Assembly: GCF_008274625.1 (NCBI RefSeq)
Contig: NZ_VTRU01000002.1
Coordinates: 434,001-498,000, forward strand
Origin: Chryseobacterium panacisoli
GTDB lineage: Bacteria; Bacteroidota; Bacteroidia; Flavobacteriales; Weeksellaceae
Length of the DNA: 64,000 nt
Direction of reading: 5' to 3'
Shown here one piece after another: positions 1-8,833 of this stretch. The notes below the pieces were generated by a model. The model worked only from the letters and a program-made list of their open reading frames with translations. It ran no database searches and was not told the origin of the DNA. The translations under genes were made by a program, and so were the position numbers. The number at the start of each line of letters is the position of its first letter. Positions within the stretch are counted from its first letter, which is position 1.

Positions 1-663
1 CATAATCTGAATGAACAGCCTATCAGCCCGATTACCGATGTTAATGAAATGGACAGCTCAATACCGGAAGCTATTTCGAAGATAAAAGATGATCAGAAAT
101 ATAAAAAGCTGTTCCGAGAAGCTTATGGTGATGAAACCATTACCGGAGAAAGAATTCTGAAAGCATTGTCTCAGTTTATGACTTCTTTAATTTCTGCAGA
201 TTCAAAATATGATAGATTTAAGCAGGGAAAAGAGCAGCTTACTTCAGCAGAATCTCAGGGAATGGCTTTGTTTGGACAGAAATGTGCCTCCTGCCATAGC
301 GGAGAACTGTTTACCGATGAGAGTTTCAGAAACACGGGATTGTATTACAATACAGAATTTAAGGATGCGGGACGTTACAGGGTTACCCTTAATCAGGTAG
401 ACTGGATGAAATTTCGTGTTCCAAGTTTGAGAAATGTAGAATATACAGCACCTTATATGCATGACGGGAGGTTTTACACTTTAGAGGCTGTGCTCAATTT
501 TTATTCAGATCAGGTGGAGGATAATACCAATCTTGATCCTCAGCTGAAGCAGAATGGTCATGTGGGAATTGCCATGAACAGCCAGGAAAAACAATCGGTT
601 ATTGCATTCCTGAAAACATTATCGGATAAAAGTTTTATATCCAATCCAAAATTTGCAGAATAA
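1..663 (+). CDS. Di-heme cytochrome c peroxidase family protein (5' end missing)
   Basis: The reading frame is open from base 1, so only about the last 220 codons are present. It carries one heme-binding CASCH motif at bases 283-297, which would be the C-terminal heme of a MauG/CcpA-type periplasmic di-heme peroxidase. Further on, a YMHDGRF stretch supplies the usual methionine/histidine context for that heme. Such enzymes reduce peroxide or, in the MbnH branch, modify a copper-binding partner protein; the missing N-terminal half prevents choosing. A barrel gene starts 12 nt downstream and is probably cotranscribed. The family is clear, the substrate is not. Confidence 0.9.
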   Translation, partial: HNLNEQPISPITDVNEMDSSIPEAISKIKDDQKYKKLFREAYGDETITGERILKALSQFMTSLISADSKYDRFKQGKEQLTSAESQGMALFGQKCASCHSGELFTDESFRNTGLYYNTEFKDAGRYRVTLNQVDWMKFRVPSLRNVEYTAPYMHDGRFYTLEAVLNFYSDQVEDNTNLDPQLKQNGHVGIAMNSQEKQSVIAFLKTLSDKSFISNPKFAE

Positions 664-675
664 TTTATAGAAAAC

Positions 676-1623
676 ATGAAGAAGATTATAGTGATAGTAA
701 GTTTGATTCTGTTTAATCAGTATCAGGCGAAAATGATTGAAGACAGTGCTTATATTGCTCATGAAGCTTTTGACAGATTCGATTTTGATGATGACTGTGA
801 TGCCTGCGGCTGTGCGGCAGGAAACGGATCTTCCGGCTTTGAATCTTTATTGAATCCACAGTTTGTCGGAATCAAATATTTTGCCCAGCATTATAAAGCC
901 AAAGAAAACTTATTTGTAAAAGACCTTACGCAGGATCAGTATTTCAATACCTTTCAGCTTTGGGGGAAGATTCCATTGACTCAAAAACTGAGTGTATATG
1001 CAAGTCTGCCCTTCCATTTTCATGAAAAGCAAACGCTGCAGGGAAATATCAGAATCAATGGAATAGGGGATATGAATCTGATGGGAATTTACCAGCTGAT
1101 GAGCTCTAAAGATAATTTCCATCATCTGAGCGGAGGTTTGGGAGTGAAAATTCCTTTGGGAAAATTTGATGAAAAAGGAGTATCCGGTGTGAATCCTAGT
1201 TTTCAGTTGGGAACCGGAAGCTGGGATTATCAGGCGGCTTTGAATTATAAATTTCAGAAAAATAAAGTGGCCGTATTGGTCAATACAGATTACACCGTCA
1301 AAACGGAGAATAAGAAAAATTATCGTTTCGGAAACCAATGGAACTATGCGGCGGCGGGGTTCTATCAGGTTGCAGGAAACGGAAAATCTATTTTTTCTGT
1401 AAAGACAGGTGTTCAGGGAGAAGTCTATGCACAGAATAAACAGTTTGATGAAGCGCTGCCCAATACTGCCGGAAGTGCATTGTATGGGAAGTTAGGGTTT
1501 GAAGCCTCTTATAAAAAACTGAGTCTGGGAAGTGAAGTGATGCTTCCGATGTATACCCATTTGGCAGGAGGAGATATTGAAGCAAAATCAAGGTTCAGTA
1601 TTTTCCTGAATATTGGAATTTAA
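676..1623 (+). CDS. Outer-membrane beta-barrel, transporter-like
   Basis: This 315-aa protein has an N-terminal signal peptide. A short acidic segment with a C-x2-C-x-C motif (CDACGC) follows, and then many alternating aromatic/polar strands ending in FLNIGI, as expected of an outer-membrane barrel. It resembles the Bacteroidota barrels annotated as transporter that sit next to cytochrome c peroxidases. The Cys cluster near the mature N-terminus could bind metal or form disulfides, and this is inference. It is probably in one operon with the peroxidase and ends at a strong terminator. Function unproven. Confidence 0.75.
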   Translation: MKKIIVIVSLILFNQYQAKMIEDSAYIAHEAFDRFDFDDDCDACGCAAGNGSSGFESLLNPQFVGIKYFAQHYKAKENLFVKDLTQDQYFNTFQLWGKIPLTQKLSVYASLPFHFHEKQTLQGNIRINGIGDMNLMGIYQLMSSKDNFHHLSGGLGVKIPLGKFDEKGVSGVNPSFQLGTGSWDYQAALNYKFQKNKVAVLVNTDYTVKTENKKNYRFGNQWNYAAAGFYQVAGNGKSIFSVKTGVQGEVYAQNKQFDEALPNTAGSALYGKLGFEASYKKLSLGSEVMLPMYTHLAGGDIEAKSRFSIFLNIGI

Positions 1624-1646
1624 ACAAAACCCTTTTAAAAATCAAG

Positions 1647-1676
1647 TTAAAGCTCCTTTGGGAGCTTTAATTGTTT
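1647..1676 (+). terminator. Intrinsic terminator after the peroxidase/barrel genes
   Basis: A perfect 10-bp stem with a TTTG loop spans 1647-1670 and is followed by a T-rich run. It separates the upstream operon from the cobalamin-regulated one. Confidence 0.8.
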
Positions 1677-1693
1677 ATGAATCATGTTTTTAA

Positions 1694-1723
1694 TTGGGGG
1701 TTAGGAATAATTCTTTATCTTTG
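1694..1723 (+). promoter_or_regulatory. Promoter of the cobalamin operon
   Basis: TTG at 1694-1696, a 19-nt spacer and TATCTTTG at 1716-1723 match the Bacteroidota consensus. Transcription would start near 1729, just before the riboswitch core. Confidence 0.7.
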
Positions 1724-1728
1724 CCGAA

Positions 1729-1915
1729 ATTTGGTGAGCCCTAAAAAGCTCTTAAAAGGGAATCCGGTGAAAATCCGGAACAGACCCGCTGCTGTAAGCT
1801 CCACACCAAGATTTTTGAAGAATATATCCACTGTTTTTTTAATGGGAAGGATTTCAAAAATGGAGTAAGTCAGAAGACCTGCCAGACAATAATCGTTTGA
1901 CGCTTTCGTGGAATA
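1729..1915 (+). promoter_or_regulatory. Cobalamin (adenosylcobalamin-type) riboswitch
   Basis: The leader holds the conserved cobalamin elements in order: GGTGAGCC near 1733, GGGAAtCCGGTGAAAATCC from about 1758, a box with CAGACCCGCTGCTGTAA near 1780-1797, and AGTCAGAAGACCTGCC near 1866-1883. A GCTTTCGTGGAATAAAGC hairpin follows and could be part of the expression platform. The 3' limit is approximate. It lies upstream of a BtuB-like receptor, so high cobalamin should switch off the uptake operon. Confidence 0.95.
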
Positions 1916-2009
1916 AAGCTTAGGACATCAATGATTCTGTGCAGTAACAGCTGTACTTTGTCGTTGTATTCTTATATCCATTAGCGTCTTCATTATCCTA
2001 AATGAGCTA

Positions 2010-4043
2010 ATGGCAGCAAAATTAACTACTTCTGCAATTCATAAAGCTGTTTTCACAATACTGGTGATTACATCTCAATTTTTGTCTTCTCAAACCAAGA
2101 AAAAAGACAGTGTTCAGGAAGAATCCATTAAAGGGATTAACCTTTACAAGAAAAACTTCAAAGAAATTCTTCCGGCACAAACCCTACAGGGCGAGCAGCT
2201 GGAAAGACTGAACAGCCATTCTGTAGCAGATGCTCTGAGATACTTTTCCGGGGTTCAGATTAAAGACTATGGAGGGATAGGCGGATTGAAAACCATTAAC
2301 GTCCGAAGTCTCGGAAGTCAGCATGTAGGTGTTTTCTATGATGGAATTCAACTGGGAAATGCGCAAAACGGACTGGTAGATCTGGGAAGATATTCTTTGG
2401 ATGATCTGGAAGAAATATCATTGTATAACGGACAGAAAAGTGAAATCTTCCAGCCGGCAAAAGACTTCGGATCTTCGGGATCTATCTATTTACAGCCTAA
2501 AACTCCTGTATTTAAAGGAACAAGAAAAACCAATCTTGTGATAAGAGCAAAAAGTGCTTCCATTGATCTCTTCAATCCTTCATTGCGACTGGAGCAGAAA
2601 ATTTCAGACAGGGTTTCTGCAAGTGTCAGTGCAGAATTTATGCAAAGTGATGGGATTTACAGGTTTAGGTATGCCAAGAAATATCCTGATGGAAAACAGG
2701 CTTATGATACCATTGCAAAGAGACAGGATTCAGATATTAAAGCAAAACGTTTTGAAACTTCTTTAAATGGAACTTTAAACAACGGAAGCTGGAATATCAG
2801 AGGTTATGGCTATATTTCAGACCGCGGAATGCCGGCGCCTATTGTAAACGGACGTTTTGGAGGAAGAGGAGCGAGACTTTCTGATGAAAATTATTTCGTG
2901 CAGGCCAATCTTCGGAAAAAATTGTTCCCGAAATTTGAAACACAGCTGAAAGCAAAATTTGCCTACGATTACACTCATTTTATGGATACGGTCCGCTCGC
3001 AGCTTATTATCCGTACTGATAACACTTATATCCAACGGGAGCTTTATCTTTCCTCATCCAATATCTATTCTATCACACCCAATTGGGATGTCAGTCTGAG
3101 CGGGGATTTTCAGTACAATAATCTGGATGCCGATCTGGATAACTTTTCTTATCCTACACGTTATACAACACTGGTAGCATTGGCAACAACGTACCAGTGG
3201 AACAGATTCAAAATCCTGGGCAGCCTTTTAGGAACTTTTACTTTTGAAGAAGTAAGAAAAAATAAAAGACCCGGGGACAGCAGAGAATGGACACCCGCTG
3301 TATTTATGAGCTACCAGCCTGAAATCATTCCTGAACTTACCTTAAGAGCTTTCTATAAAAGAATTTTCCGACTGCCAACCTTCAATGATTTGTATTATAC
3401 CAATATCGGAAATACCTACCTGAAGCCGGAATTTACCAATCAGTATGATGTAGGGTTTACGTACCAGAAAAATTATAAAAACCGATTCTTTACATCTTTT
3501 TATGCTAAAGTAGACGGTTATTACAACAAAGTACAGGATAAAATTATTGCAGCTCCTAACGGAAGTATGTTCCGCTGGCTGATGATGAACCTTGGATTGG
3601 TTGAAATCATAGGTGCTGACGTGAATGTTCAGGCAGAAATGCAGTTAGGGAAAGTAAAACTTAGACCATTGCTTTCCTACACTTATCAAAGTGCAAGGGA
3701 TATGACTGATCCGGAGGATACATTCTATAAGAATCAGATTCCTTATACACCTTGGCATAGCGGATCATTCAGCCTGATGACAGACTATAAAGACTGGAGT
3801 TTCAATTACAGTGCAATGTATGTAGGAAAACGCTATGATGTGAACCAGGACAATATTCAATACAATTATGTACAGCCATGGTATACTCATGATCTGTCTG
3901 TTCAGAAAAAATTCAACTGGGTGAATCATCAATTTAAAGTAAGCCTTGAGATGAATAATATCTTCAACCAATATTATGATGTAGTGATCAATTATCCGAT
4001 GCCGGGAAGAAATTTTAAACTTATTCTAAACTTCACCTTATGA
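2010..4043 (+). CDS. btuB: TonB-dependent vitamin B12 receptor, BtuB-like
   Basis: A 677-aa outer-membrane receptor with a signal peptide ending near SSQ. A plug domain follows at about residues 50-155 (VADALRYFSGVQIKDYGGIG, then NVRSLGSQHVGVFYDGIQLG), then a long barrel ending in the terminal aromatic strand NFKLILNFTL. Together with the cobalamin riboswitch upstream, this supports import of B12 or other corrinoids with energy from TonB. The start codon overlaps the stop of a two-codon ORF (ATGAGCTAATG). The gene overlaps the next one by 4 nt, so the two are translationally coupled. No inner-membrane BtuCDF genes are in this window. Confidence 0.9.
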   Translation: MAAKLTTSAIHKAVFTILVITSQFLSSQTKKKDSVQEESIKGINLYKKNFKEILPAQTLQGEQLERLNSHSVADALRYFSGVQIKDYGGIGGLKTINVRSLGSQHVGVFYDGIQLGNAQNGLVDLGRYSLDDLEEISLYNGQKSEIFQPAKDFGSSGSIYLQPKTPVFKGTRKTNLVIRAKSASIDLFNPSLRLEQKISDRVSASVSAEFMQSDGIYRFRYAKKYPDGKQAYDTIAKRQDSDIKAKRFETSLNGTLNNGSWNIRGYGYISDRGMPAPIVNGRFGGRGARLSDENYFVQANLRKKLFPKFETQLKAKFAYDYTHFMDTVRSQLIIRTDNTYIQRELYLSSSNIYSITPNWDVSLSGDFQYNNLDADLDNFSYPTRYTTLVALATTYQWNRFKILGSLLGTFTFEEVRKNKRPGDSREWTPAVFMSYQPEIIPELTLRAFYKRIFRLPTFNDLYYTNIGNTYLKPEFTNQYDVGFTYQKNYKNRFFTSFYAKVDGYYNKVQDKIIAAPNGSMFRWLMMNLGLVEIIGADVNVQAEMQLGKVKLRPLLSYTYQSARDMTDPEDTFYKNQIPYTPWHSGSFSLMTDYKDWSFNYSAMYVGKRYDVNQDNIQYNYVQPWYTHDLSVQKKFNWVNHQFKVSLEMNNIFNQYYDVVINYPMPGRNFKLILNFTL

Positions 4044-5173
4044 GAAAACTAAACTTTTATTTTTTATTTCTTGTCTTAGCTTTTCTTAGTTCATGCCGTA
4101 CAGATGATATTATCGTCCGTCAGGAAGTGGTAGAAGGGCTTCCTTCAGAAAATACCGCAATAAAAGGCTTCTACATGCTGAATGAAGGGAATATGGGAAG
4201 CAATAAATGTACCCTTGATTTTTTTGATTATACCAAAGGAACCTATTACAGGAACATCTATGCGGAAATAAACCCTAACGTTGTGAAAGAGCTGGGAGAT
4301 GTAGGAAATGATATTAAGATCTACGGAAGTAAGCTGTATATCGTTGTCAATGTTTCCAATAAAATCGAAGTATTGGATGCAAAAACAGCTAAGCGTATTA
4401 CTTCTATTCCGTTACAGAACTGCCGCTATTTAACCTTCAAAGACGGGAAGGCTTACGCCAGCAGCTATGCAGGTCCGGTAGATATTAATCCAAAAGCGCC
4501 GAAAGGAAAAGTTGTAGAAATTGATACCACTTCTCTTTCCATCCAGCGTGAAGTGGTAGTGGGATATCAGCCGGAAGAAATGGAAATTGTAGGGAATAAA
4601 TTGTTTGTGGCCAATTCCGGAGGATATAAAGCCCCCGATTATGACAATACCGTTTCCGTAATAGACCTGAATACTTTTACTGAAATCCAAAAACTAAATG
4701 TTGCAATCAATCTTCACCATATTAAAAAAGATAATTACGGGGATTTGTATGTAAGCTCAAGGGGAGATTACTATAACGTTCCTTCCAGCTTATACCTTAT
4801 AGATGCGGCAACGGGAATCGTTAAAAAAGATTTCCACCTTGCAGTAAGTGAAATGACGATAGTCAATGATAAACTTTATTTCTACGGAAACGAATTCAAT
4901 TACAATACCCACAGTTATAAAAAGAGCTTTGGGATCATTGATGTAAAAACAGAACAGATCATCGCCAACAGAATTTTTGACAAAGAATACGAAACGGCGA
5001 TTAAAACACCTTACGGAATTGCTGTAAATCCAATCACAGAAGATATCTACATGACAGACGCCAGAAATTATGTTTCCCTGGGATTTGTCTATTGCTTTGA
5101 TAAAAACGGACACTTTAAATGGAAAACTGAAGGCGGAAATATCCCGGCTCACTTCACCTTTTTATACAAATAA
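4040..5173 (+). CDS. Surface lipoprotein beta-propeller, BtuG-like (YncE/DUF5074 type)
   Basis: This 377-aa protein has a lipobox LSSC followed by RTDD. Acidic residues right after the lipidated Cys fit the export signal that places Bacteroidota lipoproteins on the cell surface. The rest is a run of propeller blades with phrases such as KLYIVVNVSNKIEVLDAKT and GYQPEEMEIVGNKLFVANSG, typical of YncE-like propellers. In Bacteroides, the propeller lipoprotein BtuG sits beside BtuB and captures B12 with very high affinity. The position 4 nt into btuB, under a cobalamin riboswitch, makes the same job likely here. Orthology with BtuG is inferred. Confidence 0.8.
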   Translation: MRKLNFYFLFLVLAFLSSCRTDDIIVRQEVVEGLPSENTAIKGFYMLNEGNMGSNKCTLDFFDYTKGTYYRNIYAEINPNVVKELGDVGNDIKIYGSKLYIVVNVSNKIEVLDAKTAKRITSIPLQNCRYLTFKDGKAYASSYAGPVDINPKAPKGKVVEIDTTSLSIQREVVVGYQPEEMEIVGNKLFVANSGGYKAPDYDNTVSVIDLNTFTEIQKLNVAINLHHIKKDNYGDLYVSSRGDYYNVPSSLYLIDAATGIVKKDFHLAVSEMTIVNDKLYFYGNEFNYNTHSYKKSFGIIDVKTEQIIANRIFDKEYETAIKTPYGIAVNPITEDIYMTDARNYVSLGFVYCFDKNGHFKWKTEGGNIPAHFTFLYK

Positions 5174-5187
5174 TCAAACTTTAAGAA

Positions 5188-6381
5188 ATGAACATAAATA
5201 CCTTTACTTATTTAAAAATCGGATTTTTATCTTGTTTCCTGGTAGGAGTTATCGCCTGTAAGCACGATGGTGAAGATGAATTTACCTTTAACGGGCTTGA
5301 TGATTCCTATTCCATTGAGCGTTTTAAGGTTTTGAGTATTCCTACCAGTGCTTCGGGATCAGTTACGTGGAGTATCAATGATTCTATTATATCTCAAAAT
5401 TCAGAACTTGAATTTATCAGCCCAACAGCAGATGCTTATCCGTTGACTTTGAAAATTAATAACAAAGGAAACGAGCAGGTTTATCATTCTAAAATCATTG
5501 TTACCAAAGAGAAAACACCTTACAGTAAATATATTGCTAAAGTATTGGAATTCCGTCCCGCCGTAGGACAGTTTATGAATGAAATTCCTGAATATTTACC
5601 TGGAAACACTACTGCAAATATGCTTCAGAAAGCAAACGAGTCTTTGGTGGGGGGTAATTCTACCATGATCAGTCTGGGAGGCTACGGTGGATATGTTGTT
5701 TTCGGTTTTGATCATACCATTCCGAATCTGAACGGAAGAGATTTTAAAGTGCTTGGAAATGCATTCTTTGGAAATGATGCCAGTGATCAGCGTTCAGGAT
5801 CATGTGAGCCGGGAATTATTATGGTGGCCTATGACAGAAACAAAAACGGAAAACCTGATAATGATGAGTGGTACGAAATAGCAGGAAGCGAATATTTTAA
5901 AAATGCAACGGTAAAAGATTACAGTATAACGTATCATAAGCCTGATGAAAATAAAATACCTGTAGCCGGAACCGAATTCTGGCAGACCGATGTGGAATAT
6001 ATCAAATGGAATGACAATCTTGGGAATCAGGGTTTTAAAACAAAAAATACGTTCCATGCGCAAAGCTATTATCCTTTATGGTTTACCGATAGTTCTTATG
6101 GCTTTTCGGGTACAAGACTGGCGAACAATTTTTACGATCAGAATGGTGATGGATCCTATTGGGTAGGAAAATCATATGATTTCGGATATGCTGATAATGC
6201 TCCGAATAATGATGAAGCCTCAAACATAGATATTTCCTGGGCTGTAGACAGAAACGGAAAATATGTAAAACTTCCGGGGGTAGATTTTATGAAAATATAT
6301 ACAGGAGTCAATCAGGAAGCTGGATGGCTGGGTGAAGTTTCCACAGAAGTGGCGGGAGCCTATGATTTACATTTCAAATAA
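5188..6381 (+). CDS. Surface lipoprotein of the cobalamin operon, function unknown
   Basis: A 397-aa lipoprotein with lipobox GVIAC and an acid-rich start to the mature protein (KHDGEDEF), again fitting surface exposure. Residues about 25-110 look like a beta-sandwich (PKD/Ig-like). The larger C-terminal part contains FRPAVGQFMNEIPEYLPG and a Ca-binding-like DRNKNGKPDNDEWYE segment. Proteins of this kind, annotated only as cell surface protein, recur beside btuB in Bacteroidota. It starts 14 nt after the propeller gene. A role as an accessory B12-binding or receptor-capping protein is a guess from context; I do not recognise a catalytic site. Confidence 0.75.
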   Translation: MNINTFTYLKIGFLSCFLVGVIACKHDGEDEFTFNGLDDSYSIERFKVLSIPTSASGSVTWSINDSIISQNSELEFISPTADAYPLTLKINNKGNEQVYHSKIIVTKEKTPYSKYIAKVLEFRPAVGQFMNEIPEYLPGNTTANMLQKANESLVGGNSTMISLGGYGGYVVFGFDHTIPNLNGRDFKVLGNAFFGNDASDQRSGSCEPGIIMVAYDRNKNGKPDNDEWYEIAGSEYFKNATVKDYSITYHKPDENKIPVAGTEFWQTDVEYIKWNDNLGNQGFKTKNTFHAQSYYPLWFTDSSYGFSGTRLANNFYDQNGDGSYWVGKSYDFGYADNAPNNDEASNIDISWAVDRNGKYVKLPGVDFMKIYTGVNQEAGWLGEVSTEVAGAYDLHFK

Positions 6382-6409
6382 TAATTCAATCTATTTAAAT
6401 TAATAAAAA

Positions 6410-8668
6410 ATGAAAAAGTTTTATCTTTTTATGATGCTTTTTCTGTTTGCATGTCTATCAAATGCACAGATAAAAGTTCAGGGCGTACCCAGAAATGATA
6501 TTTCGGGGATCAGCAAGCTTAATACCACTACGATCAGTTTTTCTGATATTCAGTATTGGGTAGGGTCGGGAGCCAATCAGGCTGCTTTTGTAGTACAGTG
6601 GAACGACAGTAAAAATCCTGATGCAATGGTTTGGGGATTCAAGTGGGACGGAAATGCTACAGGTGAAGATATGCTTAAAGCTATTGCTAAAGCAGATCAC
6701 AGACTATACACATTGCTGTACCAGGGAACACAATTTGGATCAGCGGTCGGAGGAATAGGCTTTGACATAAACGGTCAAGGTACCAATGCACTGATCAAAA
6801 GTGGAAACACCACTTATCCGTTATATCCGGTAAATGGTTTTGTCAATACAACAGCTTATGATTTTGACAGTTATACCATTGTAGACGCTGCCAATGATCA
6901 CTGGCAGTCCGGATGGACAGTTAACGGGTATTGGTCTTACTGGGTAAAGAACCCGGCAGATGCTGATTTTGGGTATTCTAGTGTCGGAGCTTCTTCACGT
7001 GTATTGGAAAACGGTTCATGGGACGTCTGGAATTTTAATGTAGGCTTTAATAGTACTCCAATTTCATCTACACTTACTCCTGTTTCTCCCTATGTAGCTT
7101 CCAACAACTTTACCAGCGGATATTTCATGGTGAACGAAGAATGGTTTGGCCATACTAACGGTTCTGTGAATTTTATTGATAACAACGGTCAGATCAATTA
7201 CCGTGTGTACAGTAACGCAAACAATAACCATGCTTTCGGTGCAACTACACAATACGGAACCATCTATGGTGATAAATTCTATTTTGTATCAAAACAGGCT
7301 GCCGATGGAGGAGATACTCAATATACTCCGGGAGGAAGACTTGTGGTAGCCAATGCGCAGACTATGCAGAAAATTGCCGGATTTAATAACATCGGAGGCG
7401 GCGATGGAAGGTCATTTGTAGGAGTAAATGAACATAAAGGATATATCGGTACTTCTACCGGAATTGTTCTTTTCAACATTGATAATTTACAGGTAGGTTC
7501 TTTAATTGCCGGAACTGGTGGTAACGGACAGATTGGAAATATGATCCGTACTTCACAATATGTATTCGCAGTGAAGCAGGGAGTAGGAATTTTAGTAATT
7601 AATCCTAATACAGATACGGTAGTGAGTACCATTGCCGGAGGTTTCTATTCTGTTGCTCAGGCGAAAGACGGAAGCGTATGGGGAATTCAGGATCAAAAGC
7701 TGATCAGCATCAATCCTACTACTTTTGCTACACAGGTTTACAATATCCCTACTACTAAGTATATCGGAGACTGGGGAGCATGGAATGCCGGTAAATTTTC
7801 AGCAAGTAATAAAGAAAATGCTTTATACTGGATCAATTCAATCAGCAGCTGGAGTTCAGGAACGCAGATTGTAAGATTTGATGTTACCACGAAAACATTT
7901 AATGAAAACTTTGCCGCAATTCCGGGGCAGACAGGACAGTTTAAGCAGATTCCTTACGGTGCGGCTCTTCGTGTAAATCCTATTACCGGAGAACTTGTTC
8001 TGAATACAACAGAAAGCGGATACGGTGCGCACTATCAGAAAAACTGGATCCATACTTATAATATGGCCGGAGCTCTTATCAGTACAAAAACTTTGAATGA
8101 TTACTATTGGTTTCCGGCATTAACGGTATTTACCAATAACTCAGCTCCTGTTGTGAGTAACGTTTTACCTTCACAGGTTACAGTAGGAAATACTACTACG
8201 ATTGATTTGAAATCAATAGTTTCTGATGCAGACAATATGGCTGTTTCAGTTGTGAAGTCTATCAAATCAAACAGTAATCCTACAGCAGTTTCTGCAGTAA
8301 TTAATGATAATGATGAGCTGGTTCTGACACCACTTGTTGCAGGTACATCTGATATCGTGATCAAGTTTAACTCAAATGGTAAGCTAGTAGAAAAAACGCT
8401 TACAGTAAACAGTACTACTTCAACTTTGGCAACTGCTGAGGTTAAGAGACTTGAATTTGGTATTTATCCGAATCCGGTTACTGATATTCTTATCATTAAA
8501 ACACAGGAGAAAATCCTGAATGTTTCTATGTATGATGCTTCAGGAAGAGTAGTGAATACACAGCTGAACAACGGACAAATCAATGTAAGTGCACTTCCAA
8601 AAGGTATTTATATTTTGAAAGCAATTACAGATAAAGCGGTATACCAGCAAAAAGTAATTAAAAACTAA
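6410..8668 (+). CDS. T9SS-sorted beta-propeller protein of the cobalamin operon (DUF5074-like)
   Basis: This 752-aa secreted protein has a signal peptide ending NAQ. An N-terminal region (about 20-220) has the repeated WVGSGANQAAFVVQWND / WDVWNFNVGF style. A propeller follows (about 225-580) with blade motifs like HKGYIGTSTGIVLFNIDNLQ, then an Ig-like linker (about 580-665). The C-terminal type A T9SS sorting domain begins at FGIYPNPVTDIL and ends in KAVYQQKVIKN. It is the last gene of the riboswitch operon, 28 nt after the lipoprotein and before a strong terminator. The likely role is a second, T9SS-exported corrinoid-binding propeller; binding is not shown by sequence. Confidence 0.8.
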   Translation: MKKFYLFMMLFLFACLSNAQIKVQGVPRNDISGISKLNTTTISFSDIQYWVGSGANQAAFVVQWNDSKNPDAMVWGFKWDGNATGEDMLKAIAKADHRLYTLLYQGTQFGSAVGGIGFDINGQGTNALIKSGNTTYPLYPVNGFVNTTAYDFDSYTIVDAANDHWQSGWTVNGYWSYWVKNPADADFGYSSVGASSRVLENGSWDVWNFNVGFNSTPISSTLTPVSPYVASNNFTSGYFMVNEEWFGHTNGSVNFIDNNGQINYRVYSNANNNHAFGATTQYGTIYGDKFYFVSKQAADGGDTQYTPGGRLVVANAQTMQKIAGFNNIGGGDGRSFVGVNEHKGYIGTSTGIVLFNIDNLQVGSLIAGTGGNGQIGNMIRTSQYVFAVKQGVGILVINPNTDTVVSTIAGGFYSVAQAKDGSVWGIQDQKLISINPTTFATQVYNIPTTKYIGDWGAWNAGKFSASNKENALYWINSISSWSSGTQIVRFDVTTKTFNENFAAIPGQTGQFKQIPYGAALRVNPITGELVLNTTESGYGAHYQKNWIHTYNMAGALISTKTLNDYYWFPALTVFTNNSAPVVSNVLPSQVTVGNTTTIDLKSIVSDADNMAVSVVKSIKSNSNPTAVSAVINDNDELVLTPLVAGTSDIVIKFNSNGKLVEKTLTVNSTTSTLATAEVKRLEFGIYPNPVTDILIIKTQEKILNVSMYDASGRVVNTQLNNGQINVSALPKGIYILKAITDKAVYQQKVIKN

Positions 8669-8699
8669 TACTATTTTAGATAGCAAATCTTGTTAATAT

Positions 8700-8730
8700 A
8701 ACCCTGGCCAAAACTGGTCAGGGTTTTTTT
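8700..8730 (+). terminator. Terminator of the cobalamin operon
   Basis: An 11-bp stem (8700-8710 with 8715-8725, one G-U pair) and AAAC loop is followed by seven T residues. Confidence 0.85.
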
Positions 8731-8782
8731 ATGAGATGCCAGAAACACTTTGTCATGAAGAATAAGACATTATTCCTATAAA

Positions 8783-8815
8783 AAACCCGGCAAGCTTGAA
8801 AAGCTTGCCGGGTTT
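8783..8815 (-). terminator. Terminator of the 262-aa T9SS protein gene
   Basis: A perfect 15-bp inverted repeat (8783-8797 with 8801-8815) has its T-tract on the minus strand, so it ends the gene that stops at 8834. Confidence 0.85.
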
Positions 8816-8833
8816 GATCTGTTATGGATCTTC

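Noticed and set aside
1671-1868. 65-codon plus-strand ORF
   Set aside because: It lies inside the cobalamin riboswitch leader; the conserved bases are RNA elements.
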